Shown here one piece after another: positions 1 through 7,562 of a stretch of DNA of 64,000 bases. Source of the stretch: Bacteroides helcogenes P 36-108 (lineage in GTDB: Bacteria; Bacteroidota; Bacteroidia; Bacteroidales; Bacteroidaceae); contig NC_014933.1 in NCBI RefSeq assembly GCF_000186225.1, positions 2,046,001-2,110,000 on the forward strand, given 5' to 3'. Numbering within the stretch: position 1 is the first letter of the stretch; every line of letters starts with the position of its first letter. Below the pieces are notes generated by a model. It was not told where the DNA came from, did not search any database, and worked only from the letters and a program-made list of their open reading frames with translations. The translations under genes and the position numbers were made by a program.

Positions 1-7
1 AAAAAAT

Positions 8-1273
8 TTATAATACCTCATTCATCCTCTTCTTCATTTTCTCCTTATCATAGATGGTGTAGTAGTGGCGATAGATTGTTTGCGGAGAATTACCAGCAAG
101 TTCAGCAACTTGGAGTGGATGAAAGCCTTCGTCAATCATCTTGGAGATATAGCTACTACGGGCGGTTCCCCATGTCACTCTTGATTTAATACCACAGTGG
201 TCGCATATCTTCTGTAAGGTTTGGTTCACCTTCTCATTTATTCGCTTCACTCGACCATAAAGCTTAGATTGAGTAGGGTTACATCGTTTGATCGTTGGGA
301 ATACGTAATTCATATAGGCTTCTGATCGATAGCGTTCGATAATCTCTACTGCTTTGTCGATAATAATCACTCGTGCTTGTTTGTCGTATTTGGTGCGCTC
401 ATAGATTATCATATCACCTTTGATTTGATTTTGCGTGAGCAGACAAACATCTATTGCAGACATACCTCCTGCATAGTAGCTAAACAAAAATAGGTCGAGA
501 TAGAGTTGCTCTTTATTAGTAAGCAATATTCGGTCGAAAGTCTCAATCTGTTGCATCACTTCCGGTGAAACTCCTTTGGGCGTTGTTATTCGCTGCTTGA
601 GCTTTTCTTTAAATGATTGGAAGGTATGTAGGTTCACATTGTACACTCCTTGCTCCTTGGCATGCAAGCATACTGCTCTTAGTTTCCGTAATTTACCGCT
701 TACATCTCCACTTGTTCCGTTCTTGGCTGCCTGGATTTGTATCCATACCACAAAATCCTGAATAAACTTCTCTGTTAGGTCACGAAATCTATACTTGGAG
801 AAATCCTGATGATATTTGCTTTTTGTAAATTGGTGAAGCGAGGTGTTTAGATATTGGTATTTGCGAGATGTAGAGAGACTTTTGAGTACACGACCATTTT
901 TATATCGCTTTTGATTCTCGAACTCCACAGCCAGTTCTTCGATAATATCCGAGATTGGGATATATTTGTTTCGATAGTTTGGATCGGTATCGTAATAGTG
1001 AGATAACTCCACTGGAATCCAATTCTTGCCTTGTGCATCCCAACGTTCACCAATTTTCAGGTATTTGAGCCTCTGTTGCTGGGGAAACTTATTCTTTTCG
1101 GAGGAGTCCTTGCCGACGAAAAGCTGTGACTTTTGATTCCACTCCGAGTAGAGTCCTGTGATATTGATAACCTTTGTAACGCGAGCGTAACCTCGCTTAT
1201 AGAATACCATTTCGAGTTTAACGAAATTGATGTTTTTAGGGTCTCTTTTCCCTTTGATATTTACAGTAAACAT
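8..1273 (-). CDS. Tyrosine recombinase (site-specific integrase family), paralogue 1
   Basis: A protein of about 421 residues from the ATG at 1273. That start is chosen because the paralogue at 2693-3898 begins with the same MF(T)(V/I)NIKGK sequence; the frame stays open upstream to 1321. The layout is an arm-binding N-terminal domain, a SAM-like core-binding domain and a C-terminal catalytic domain. The usual box I arginine is replaced (the motif reads YYAGGM, where many Bacteroides recombinases have an Arg before GM). The box II arginine is kept (TARSSYI), the box III histidine reads N (AGNSP), and the candidate catalytic tyrosine lies in IYRHYY. It is expected to cut and rejoin DNA for inversion or integration, but the missing catalytic residues make activity uncertain. 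It is the most complete of three tandem paralogues. Confidence 0.85.
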   Translation of the reverse strand: MFTVNIKGKRDPKNINFVKLEMVFYKRGYARVTKVINITGLYSEWNQKSQLFVGKDSSEKNKFPQQQRLKYLKIGERWDAQGKNWIPVELSHYYDTDPNYRNKYIPISDIIEELAVEFENQKRYKNGRVLKSLSTSRKYQYLNTSLHQFTKSKYHQDFSKYRFRDLTEKFIQDFVVWIQIQAAKNGTSGDVSGKLRKLRAVCLHAKEQGVYNVNLHTFQSFKEKLKQRITTPKGVSPEVMQQIETFDRILLTNKEQLYLDLFLFSYYAGGMSAIDVCLLTQNQIKGDMIIYERTKYDKQARVIIIDKAVEIIERYRSEAYMNYVFPTIKRCNPTQSKLYGRVKRINEKVNQTLQKICDHCGIKSRVTWGTARSSYISKMIDEGFHPLQVAELAGNSPQTIYRHYYTIYDKEKMKKRMNEVL

Positions 1274-1423
1274 AGCAATGATTTTTGAAGTTTTTAGCTT
1301 CAAAAAAGTCATTGAAATCAATCAAAAAAGAGATAAAAAAGAAGAAATATGCAAATTTGGTAGAGCCTGTATGATTTTAATGCACAAACATCTGTATTTA
1401 AGTAACTTAATAACAACAATGAG

Positions 1424-1468
1424 TATATAAAGGAATAGGGTGTCCCGAGATGAGACACCCTATTCCTT
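1424..1468. repeat. Perfect 15-bp inverted repeat and upstream motif, copy 1
   Basis: Bases 1430-1444 and 1454-1468 are perfect inverted copies separated by 9 nt. Including the preceding TATATAAA, the left arm matches 2515-2540 at about 22 of 25 positions, so it belongs to a family of motifs found 5' of each recombinase gene in this cluster. The T-rich tail on the plus side (1466 onward) would suit a terminator read rightward, but no plus-strand gene lies upstream. On the minus strand it falls between recombinase 2 and recombinase 1. It could be a transcription terminator, a recombinase binding site, or both. The rest of the 1274-1577 gap shows no gene. Confidence 0.7.
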
Positions 1469-1577
1469 TTTATTTATCTCATTTTTAGATATACAGAGAG
1501 GTGGGTTGTTTTTGCTCGGTTTGCTTACTTTTATTATGTGGGTAAAATCGGTGCAGATAATCCGTCTTAGATGTAAA

Positions 1578-2498
1578 TTATTCACCATAATTTTGACGCA
1601 TTTTTTCAGAGTAACGGAGGATGGTTTCAATCGAGCAACCCAAATATTGCGCAACCGTTTCGTAGGGTACTTCGTTGAAGAGTAGGTGTTCGACAAATAT
1701 CGACTTTGCCATTCCCATAGTAATTGCACACTCAAATTTAAGCATCTTTGAAATCCTCTTCAATGTCTGGTTCGTCAGCTCCGAAACACGTTTGATTCTA
1801 CCAAGCTGCTGTTCGGAAGAAATGTGTTTGTGAGTAAAAATCGGGAGCAGATAATCGCCAAAACATTCCGATTGGTATTTGTTAATTATATGCACCGCCT
1901 CTGGACACAATGGAATAACAGCGATATTTTCAGATATATTTCGTTTGCAATATAAATACCCCTTTTTTATGGAAGATATTTTAAGCGATGCCAACTCGTT
2001 GATTGTCGAACCTCCCGTGTAATACCCAAATAGAAATAGATCAATATAGAGCTCCTCTTTCTCTGTGAGTTTAGTTCGATTCATAGATTCAATCTTTTCA
2101 ATTGTGATCTGATTCACCGACAAGAGTTCATTTTCTGGTTTTATCGGAGTCTTTACGCTATTGAAAACGGAGGTGTCGGCACTCGCTTCACGAAATACCC
2201 TGCGGAGTTTTTGCAGTTTATCATCGACATTTTGACCATTCAAATGGTCGACATACTTTTGCAGAAACCGCTTGTTTATATCATTAAAAGACAAGGTACT
2301 TAAATTTCGTTTCATTACCTCTTTGGCAAAATTGCTCAAACAATTTCGCACGTAACGAAACTTCCTCTCGCTTTGGGAACCAATGATTACCTGACCGTTC
2401 CTTTCCCGCTCAATTTGTGACAGTTGCAACAACAACTTATCAAATGCTTGTGATACATTTTTATTCATAACAGATATCTTTATGGATGAATACTCCAC
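1578..2498 (-). CDS. Tyrosine recombinase paralogue 2, short and divergent
   Basis: 306 residues, clearly related to its two neighbours (shared NDINKRFLQKYV-like core-binding segment and the LFLFGYYTGG block), but it lacks the N-terminal arm-binding domain of about 100 residues. The box I arginine is absent (TGGSTINEL), and the box II arginine found in the paralogues (TARSS, SARAS) reads as lysine (GMAKSIF). A tyrosine remains near the C-terminus (ILRYSEKM). With two catalytic arginines missing it is unlikely to be an active recombinase. It may be a decaying copy or a DNA-binding accessory protein. The start at 2498 is uncertain because the N-terminus does not align with the longer paralogues. 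Confidence 0.7.
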   Translation of the reverse strand: MEYSSIKISVMNKNVSQAFDKLLLQLSQIERERNGQVIIGSQSERKFRYVRNCLSNFAKEVMKRNLSTLSFNDINKRFLQKYVDHLNGQNVDDKLQKLRRVFREASADTSVFNSVKTPIKPENELLSVNQITIEKIESMNRTKLTEKEELYIDLFLFGYYTGGSTINELASLKISSIKKGYLYCKRNISENIAVIPLCPEAVHIINKYQSECFGDYLLPIFTHKHISSEQQLGRIKRVSELTNQTLKRISKMLKFECAITMGMAKSIFVEHLLFNEVPYETVAQYLGCSIETILRYSEKMRQNYGE

Positions 2499-2514
2499 CG
2501 ACCTTGTGTGTCGG

Positions 2515-2552
2515 TATATAAATGAATAGGGAGTCTCGACAGAAAAAGTTTA
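2515..2552. repeat. Recombinase-upstream motif, copy 2
   Basis: The sequence TATATAAATGAATAGGGAGT followed by CTCGACAGAAAAAGTTTA resembles copy 1 (1424-1449) in its left half. Across 31 aligned bases (2522-2552) it matches copy 3 (3971-4001) at 23 positions. It lies 17 bp upstream of the second recombinase gene. Its role is unknown: promoter region, binding site or recombination site. Confidence 0.55.
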
Positions 2553-2655
2553 CGAGAATGGGAGAATCTACCGCTTTTATAAACATTAGCCGTATTTTTG
2601 TCCCAATATCGATTAAGCCTACTTCCCAAAAATAGAGTTCATCTCACCAAGCATC

Positions 2656-3898
2656 TCATCGGCTTTGGTATTCTTGTAGTAGTGCTTATAAATCACCATC
2701 GGGCTATTTCCAGCCATCTCTGCCACAACGTATAATAGCCTTCATCTACCATTCGGGTGATGAAACTTGCCCTGGCGGAATACCACGTCAGCTTATCCTT
2801 AATTTTGAGCAACCGACTGGCTTTTCCAAGAGTCTGTGTCATCTTTACGGTAATATTGCTGATTCGCTTGGTGCGTTGCATATCGGTATTGTGCTTATGT
2901 GTAAAGACAGGGAAGATATAGTTCTCGGACCCTACACTTCGGTATTTTTCAATTATCCTCTTTGCTTTTTCAATCAGCAGAGGTTTGGCTTGTTTGGGGA
3001 ATTTCATTCGCTCGTAGATAATTTTATCCTCCTTGATACTATCCCAAGTCAGATAACAAACATCGACATTTGCCATACCGCCCGTGTAGTAGCTGAATAG
3101 AAATAAATCGAGGTGCAGCTGCTCTTTCTTCGAGAATAAACTTCGGTCGATATCTTCCAACTTGGCAAGAACCACAGCGGAAGTTGCTTTGGAAGTAGTC
3201 GCTCCCCATTTTATATTATCTCCCAAACATTCGAAGGCTTTCATATCCACACCATAAATGCCTTGCTTTTCGGCATAACGACAAGTGGCACGCAGACGAC
3301 GGAGTTTCTGCGTCAGCCCTCCTTTGTTTCCGTTCTCTATTCCGATTTTCTGGATGTAGAGTGTGTAGTCGAGCAAGAAGCGTTCGTTAATCTCCTTGAA
3401 ATAGTAAGAAGAGAATGAGCGATTATAAACCTCCTGCGTGAATCGAGTCAGAGAGTTCTTAATCTCTTTATATGAATGGGCGTTATTGGCACTCGTGACG
3501 ATTCGCCCATTCTTGTACCGCTCCTTGTGGGTGAACTTTTCAACCAGCGAGTCTATCATCTGAAGAATCGAGAGCGATTTAACCTCCTTTTTGCGAGTTT
3601 GCACCTCATCGAAACAGTGAGATAGCTCAACGGGCGACCAGACTCGCCCCTCGTAATCCCAATCCTCGGCGACTTTGAGATACTGATTTTTGAGGTCGAA
3701 CAGAATTTTGTTTTTAGAGATTAGGGCACTGCTGTTACCCTTGAAGGATTGAGACTGATTCTCCCAATCTTTGATTGCTCCCGATATTTGTAGTACCTTG
3801 CTCACACGAGCATAACCAGTTTTGAAGATAATCATTTCGAGCTTGACCATCTTCGGGTCTTTGGGATTCACCTTCCCTTTGATGTTGATTGTAAACAT
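2656..3898 (-). pseudogene. Tyrosine recombinase paralogue 3, frameshifted near the C-terminus
   Basis: The open frame (2693-3898, 401 residues) starts MFTINIKGK and follows paralogue 1 through core-binding and catalytic domains, including TGGM at box I and WYSARASF at box II. After DEGYYT it leaves the family sequence and stops at 2693. In another frame the lost end continues at once as VAEMAGNSPMVIYKHYYKNT and ends at the TAG near 2656, matching paralogue 1 (VAELAGNSPQTIYRHYY). Comparing lengths between the conserved Glu-Gly and the Val-Ala-Glu, about four bases are missing near 2728. The break removes the candidate catalytic tyrosine, so the annotated product should be inactive. Confidence 0.85.
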
Positions 3899-3929
3899 AG
3901 AGAATAGAGTTTAGCATTCGTTTCGGATT

Positions 3930-4016
3930 ACTGCTTCGGCAGTCAAAAGACCCACCGTCGCAGACTACACAGGAATAGTGCTTCCCTCCAGAAAAGGTTT
4001 ATTTACTGCTAAACCT
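3930..4016. repeat. Recombinase-upstream motif, copy 3, with small hairpins
   Basis: Bases 3971-4001 align without gaps with 2522-2552 (23 of 31 identical). Two small inverted repeats flank this: a 5-bp stem closed by TTCG at 3930-3943 and a 7-bp stem at 3995-4001/4010-4016. The position, 5' of the third recombinase, parallels copies 1 and 2. Confidence 0.45.
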
Positions 4017-4051
4017 ATAAATGCTAATCTCTATCAATATACATAAAAACA

Positions 4052-4082
4052 GAGACTTACATCAGTTATTGATGTAAGTCTC
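4052..4082 (-). terminator. Perfect 13-bp hairpin, possible terminator
   Basis: GAGACTTACATCA (4052-4064) and its exact inverse (4070-4082) are separated by 5 nt. Read on the minus strand, the stem is followed by TGTTTTTATG, so it could end a leftward transcript, but no minus-strand gene is visible just upstream. It may instead be an element boundary or protein-binding site. The remainder of the 3899-4304 gap holds no convincing gene. Confidence 0.5.
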
Positions 4083-4304
4083 GTAAAGAAAGACACCCAT
4101 TTTGAACGCCTTAATCATGAATATTGTATGCTAAACAGCTATTTGCCGACAACAAACAATATAATAGCACTTAGCTCTGGGAGTTTCTGCTCAAAATGGA
4201 TTATGTGCATGGTTAATTATGCAATGATGTGTATTTTTCTATGTGTAATACATCATTAAATAAATAAAAAGCACTACCTTTACATATTATATGATGAGTT
4301 GATT

Positions 4305-4625
4305 ATGACAAAAAATACAATGGGTACTAAGTTGCCCAGAAAATTGGAGCAAAAGATGCAAATAGTGGGGGAGCAGATTAAGTTGGCTCGCCTACGAAGG
4401 GATCTGAGTGTGGCTCAGGTTGCGGAACGTGCTACCTGTTCTCCGCTGACCGTATCCCGAATTGAGAAAGGTGCATCGACAGTGGCAATCGGAATCTACT
4501 TGCGTGTGTTGTATGCCTTACAGCTTGACGATGATATTCTGTGGCTGGCTAAAGAAGATAAATTGGGAAAAACTTTGCAGGATCTGAGTTTGAAGACAAG
4601 GGAACGTGCATCTAAAAAGGAATAG
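4305..4625 (+). CDS. hipB: HipB-like Xre-family antitoxin/repressor
   Basis: About 106 residues from the ATG at 4305; an upstream TTG at 4299 is in frame but is a poorer start. The centre holds a classic Cro/CI helix-turn-helix (LSVAQVAERATCSPLTVSRI, then EKGAST). HipB proteins bind operators upstream of their own operon and neutralise the HipA kinase. The stop is two bases before the start of the hipA-like gene, so the two are translationally coupled. The family and the neighbour make the antitoxin role likely; specific operator sites were not identified. Confidence 0.85.
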   Translation: MTKNTMGTKLPRKLEQKMQIVGEQIKLARLRRDLSVAQVAERATCSPLTVSRIEKGASTVAIGIYLRVLYALQLDDDILWLAKEDKLGKTLQDLSLKTRERASKKE

Positions 4626-4627
4626 GG

Positions 4628-5896
4628 ATGAAGAAACTGTATGTATATGCTGATTTTGATTGGCTGAAGGAGATAGAACTCATTGGCGAGTTGGGCTACG
4701 AATCACTTCGTGGCTCTGACAGTTATTGCTTTACATTCAGCGATGATTGGTTGAAAAAGCACGGCGATTTGTTTTTGAGTGATGATTTGAACAATTATCC
4801 GGGACAACAATATACGCAGCCGGGGAAAGATATATTCGGATGTTTTTCTGATGCTTTGCCTGATCGTTGGGGACGGACTCTGTTGTTGCGACGTGAACAG
4901 CTTACAGCAATGGAAGAAAATCGGCCAGTACGAAGATTGTCTTCATTCGATTTTTTGACAGGAATTGATGATTTTTCCCGAATGGGTGCTTTCCGTTTTA
5001 AGGAGTCAAAAGACGGAGGATTTATAAATGTAAGTGAGTCATTGAAAATTCCACCTCTGACGGATATTCGAGAATTGGTTGCAGCCAGTGCGGAGATTGA
5101 GAGAAGCGAAGAAGATAACGTGCTGCCTGATCGAAAGTGGATTGTACAACTTGTGCAACCTGGTTCTTCATTGGGTGGGGCAAGACCGAAAGCCAGTGTG
5201 ATAGACACGGATAAAACGCTTTATGTCGCCAAGTTCCCTTCTCGTAAGGATGATTACGATGCCGGACTTTGGGAACATTTCAGCCATCTGCTTGCCACAA
5301 AAGCCGGTATAAATGCAGCAAAAACAAAAGTTATTGCCACAGGTGAAAAATATCACACCTTGCTTTCGGAGCGTTTTGACAGAATACAAGACGGAAAGCG
5401 GATTCATTTCGCTTCTGCAATGACTCTGTTGGGACTAAATGATGGAGATAATGCGACTACAGGGCATGGCTATCTGGATATAGTTGATTTCATCATTCAG
5501 AACTGTACGGATGTAGATCGTAATTTGCAGGAACTCTATCGTCGTGTGGCTTTCAATATCTGCATTGGCAACAGCGATGACCATTTCCGCAATCATGGCT
5601 TTCTTTTGACTGCAAAAGGCTGGACGCTTTCTCCTGCATACGACATGAATCCAACTCTGAACGAATATCAAAGTCTGCTTATTTCGGCAACTTCTAATAG
5701 AGCAGAACTGAGTATTTTGCTTGATGCTTGTGAAGATTATATGCTTAACAGAAAAACAGCCGAACAGATTATTTCAGAGGTTACTAATGTTGTGAAAGGG
5801 TGGCGAGAGTTGGCAGTACGATTAGGAATCTTCAAGAGAGAGATGGAAATGTTTAGTGGCATATTGGATGGGCGGTGTGGTGTTGATGTGTTGTGA
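4628..5896 (+). CDS. hipA: HipA-like serine/threonine kinase toxin
   Basis: 422 residues, the usual length for a HipA with its N-terminal subdomain. It has the glycine-rich loop SSLGGARPKA at about residues 179-188, the catalytic loop GNSDDHFRNH at about 314-323 and the metal-binding DMNP at about 338. In E. coli, HipA phosphorylates glutamyl-tRNA synthetase and halts translation; the target here is unknown. The N-terminal part (PGQQYTQPG, then DALPDRWGR) is also typical of the family. It lies directly behind the hipB-like gene with two bases between them. The gene looks intact. Confidence 0.9.
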   Translation: MKKLYVYADFDWLKEIELIGELGYESLRGSDSYCFTFSDDWLKKHGDLFLSDDLNNYPGQQYTQPGKDIFGCFSDALPDRWGRTLLLRREQLTAMEENRPVRRLSSFDFLTGIDDFSRMGAFRFKESKDGGFINVSESLKIPPLTDIRELVAASAEIERSEEDNVLPDRKWIVQLVQPGSSLGGARPKASVIDTDKTLYVAKFPSRKDDYDAGLWEHFSHLLATKAGINAAKTKVIATGEKYHTLLSERFDRIQDGKRIHFASAMTLLGLNDGDNATTGHGYLDIVDFIIQNCTDVDRNLQELYRRVAFNICIGNSDDHFRNHGFLLTAKGWTLSPAYDMNPTLNEYQSLLISATSNRAELSILLDACEDYMLNRKTAEQIISEVTNVVKGWRELAVRLGIFKREMEMFSGILDGRCGVDVL

Positions 5897-5935
5897 TTTG
5901 AAAATCAGATAGTTTTTGAACAAAAAAATATAATT

Positions 5936-6547
5936 ATGAGTGGTGGATATTTTGATAGGAATATATATGCAATTGGTGAGATTGCGGATTCTATTGAACG
6001 TGATATTGCGAGAGCATTACGGCCTAAACCTGAAAAGGTACATGAAGATTATTGGACTATATATGAACACGATAGCCCATGTTCATGTCGCTCTTTTGGC
6101 GGATGGGGATATATGACCTTTGATAAATACGAAGAAGCCAAGTCTTTTTTGTTGAGCCGTAAGGGTATTGTAACAGCAGAAGAAAGATACATTGACAGGC
6201 GTAGGTTTGAAGATGATGTTGTATTTCAATCTACCGACTCATATATAGCCGAGACTCCAGACGAAGAGCATATCCCTGTGTTGTACACTATACATTATTG
6301 CGTTTACGATCATTATCCAGACGATGCAGATGTGTTGGAATTGACCGACAAAACGATAGAAACCATGAAAGAAGCATATAAGCAGATACGTATAGCTGAA
6401 ATATATGCCATGCGAATAGATTGGATGATGAGTGGCGATGACGGAGAAGATACCTTACAAGAGAGACTTAATGAGGATTTGGAAGCCTTTGAAAAAGAGT
6501 TTCAGACGAAAGATTGGGCTTGTTCATATGAGGATGGTGAAGATTGA
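5936..6547 (+). CDS. Hypothetical acidic protein
   Basis: 203 residues; I do not recognise a family. The protein is soluble, rich in Asp, Glu and Tyr, with no signal peptide or membrane segment. A Cys-Ser-Cys near residue 50 lies in a segment reading SFGGWGYMTF. It starts 39 bp after hipA and ends 91 bp before the promoter of the next operon, so it may be co-transcribed with hipBA. It resembles the small cargo proteins often found between defence genes, but no function can be assigned. Confidence 0.65.
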   Translation: MSGGYFDRNIYAIGEIADSIERDIARALRPKPEKVHEDYWTIYEHDSPCSCRSFGGWGYMTFDKYEEAKSFLLSRKGIVTAEERYIDRRRFEDDVVFQSTDSYIAETPDEEHIPVLYTIHYCVYDHYPDDADVLELTDKTIETMKEAYKQIRIAEIYAMRIDWMMSGDDGEDTLQERLNEDLEAFEKEFQTKDWACSYEDGED

Positions 6548-6577
6548 ATAAGCATCACAATGATTTTATTGTTTTCT

Positions 6578-6608
6578 TTTGGTGTATGCGTAGAAAATAG
6601 TAACTTTG
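6578..6608 (+). promoter_or_regulatory. Bacteroides-type promoter of the restriction operon
   Basis: TTTG (6578-6581), 19 bp, then TAACTTTG (6601-6608), matching the Bacteroides -33/-7 consensus TTTG N19-20 TAnnTTTG. It lies about 30 bp upstream of the ATG at 6639 and probably drives the whole plus-strand run beginning with the Xre gene. Confidence 0.75.
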
Positions 6609-6638
6609 CATTTGACGCAATCTATAATTGAATACAGT

Positions 6639-6845
6639 ATGGCGAATTTGAATTGTATAAAGGCTGTTTTAGCTGAAAAGGGGATTATGAGTAAGTGGCT
6701 TGCTAAAACTTTGAAGAAAGATCCGGCAACGGTATCAAAGTGGTGCAACAATCATACACAACCCGATTTATACACATTGGCACGGATAGCAGAAGTATTA
6801 GATGTGGATATACACAAATTGATTTGTCATACAAAAGAAGAATAG
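6639..6845 (+). CDS. Small Xre-family transcriptional regulator
   Basis: 68 residues from the ATG at 6639; the open frame from 6606 uses a TTG start inside the promoter and is rejected. Nearly the whole protein is a helix-turn-helix (MSKWLAKTLKKDPATVSKWC, then LARIAEVLDVD). Short stand-alone regulators of this type commonly control restriction-modification operons by binding at their own promoter. It is first in the operon, 19 bp before the metallopeptidase gene. The controller role is inferred from position. Confidence 0.8.
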   Translation: MANLNCIKAVLAEKGIMSKWLAKTLKKDPATVSKWCNNHTQPDLYTLARIAEVLDVDIHKLICHTKEE

Positions 6846-6864
6846 ATTCTATAAATAGTAGCAA

Positions 6865-7551
6865 ATGAATGTAAACGGCATAGACATAGAAATTGAATAT
6901 AAGCCCATAAAGCATATTCACCTATCTGTTTACCCACCGGACGGCAGGGTTCACGCCAGTGTACCAACTGATACGACCGATGGGCAGATAAGAATGTTTA
7001 TTCTGTCCAAATTCATTTGGCTGAAAGAAAAAATTGAGGAGGCTACTTGCCATAACTATCAATCGAAGAGAGAATATGTAAGCGGAGAAGCCCACTATTT
7101 CAAGGGTTCTCTATATAGATTGAAAATAGAGATTGAGAGCAGTGGTAAGCAAACAGTCGGTATTGATGGCGATTACATTGTCGTTAGATGCCGTCGAAAA
7201 GAAAATGCAGAGTTGCTCTTGAGTGAATGGTATAGATCTGAGCTTAAAGATATATTGCCTCGATTGATAGAGCGTTGGTGCAATCGTATCGGCACTGAGA
7301 TTCCGACCTTTGACATTCTGTCCATGCCACAGCGATGGGGCAGCTGTAATAAAGCCAAGAAGCACATAGTATTCAATCTTGAACTTGCCAAAAAGCCGAT
7401 TGAATGTATTGAATATATTGTTGCGCATGAGGTGATACATCTTGTGGAACGGACGCATACCGATAGATTCTTCAGGCTTCTTGATACCTATTTTCCTAAC
7501 TGGAAGATGCTGCGCGACCAATTAAACGAATATCCTGTAAATGTTTCATAA
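6865..7551 (+). CDS. YgjP/SprT-like zinc metallopeptidase (DUF45)
   Basis: 228 residues. The C-terminal half carries RWGSC (about 153-157) and the zinc motif HEVIH (188-192) followed by a third His in ERTHTDRFF, the pattern of the DUF45/YgjP family. Proteins of this family are frequent companions of type I restriction operons; their substrate there is not well established. The gene sits 11 bp upstream of hsdR and in the same operon, so a role in controlling or turning over the restriction complex is a reasonable inference. No signal peptide, so it should act in the cytoplasm. Confidence 0.85.
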   Translation: MNVNGIDIEIEYKPIKHIHLSVYPPDGRVHASVPTDTTDGQIRMFILSKFIWLKEKIEEATCHNYQSKREYVSGEAHYFKGSLYRLKIEIESSGKQTVGIDGDYIVVRCRRKENAELLLSEWYRSELKDILPRLIERWCNRIGTEIPTFDILSMPQRWGSCNKAKKHIVFNLELAKKPIECIEYIVAHEVIHLVERTHTDRFFRLLDTYFPNWKMLRDQLNEYPVNVS

Positions 7552-7562
7552 ATCATGCGGTT

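Noticed and set aside
1440-1735. Short frames on both strands around the 1430-1468 hairpin
   Set aside because: They overlap the recombinase 2 gene and the hairpin, with no supporting start signals.
4097-4200. 9-bp inverted repeat CCATTTTGA (4097-4105 and 4191-4199)
   Set aside because: Short and widely spaced in AT-rich DNA; expected by chance.
4615-4627. AGGAATAGGG just before hipA, identical to the recombinase-upstream motif core
   Set aside because: It is part of the hipB stop codon and ribosome-binding region; the similarity does not extend beyond ten bases.
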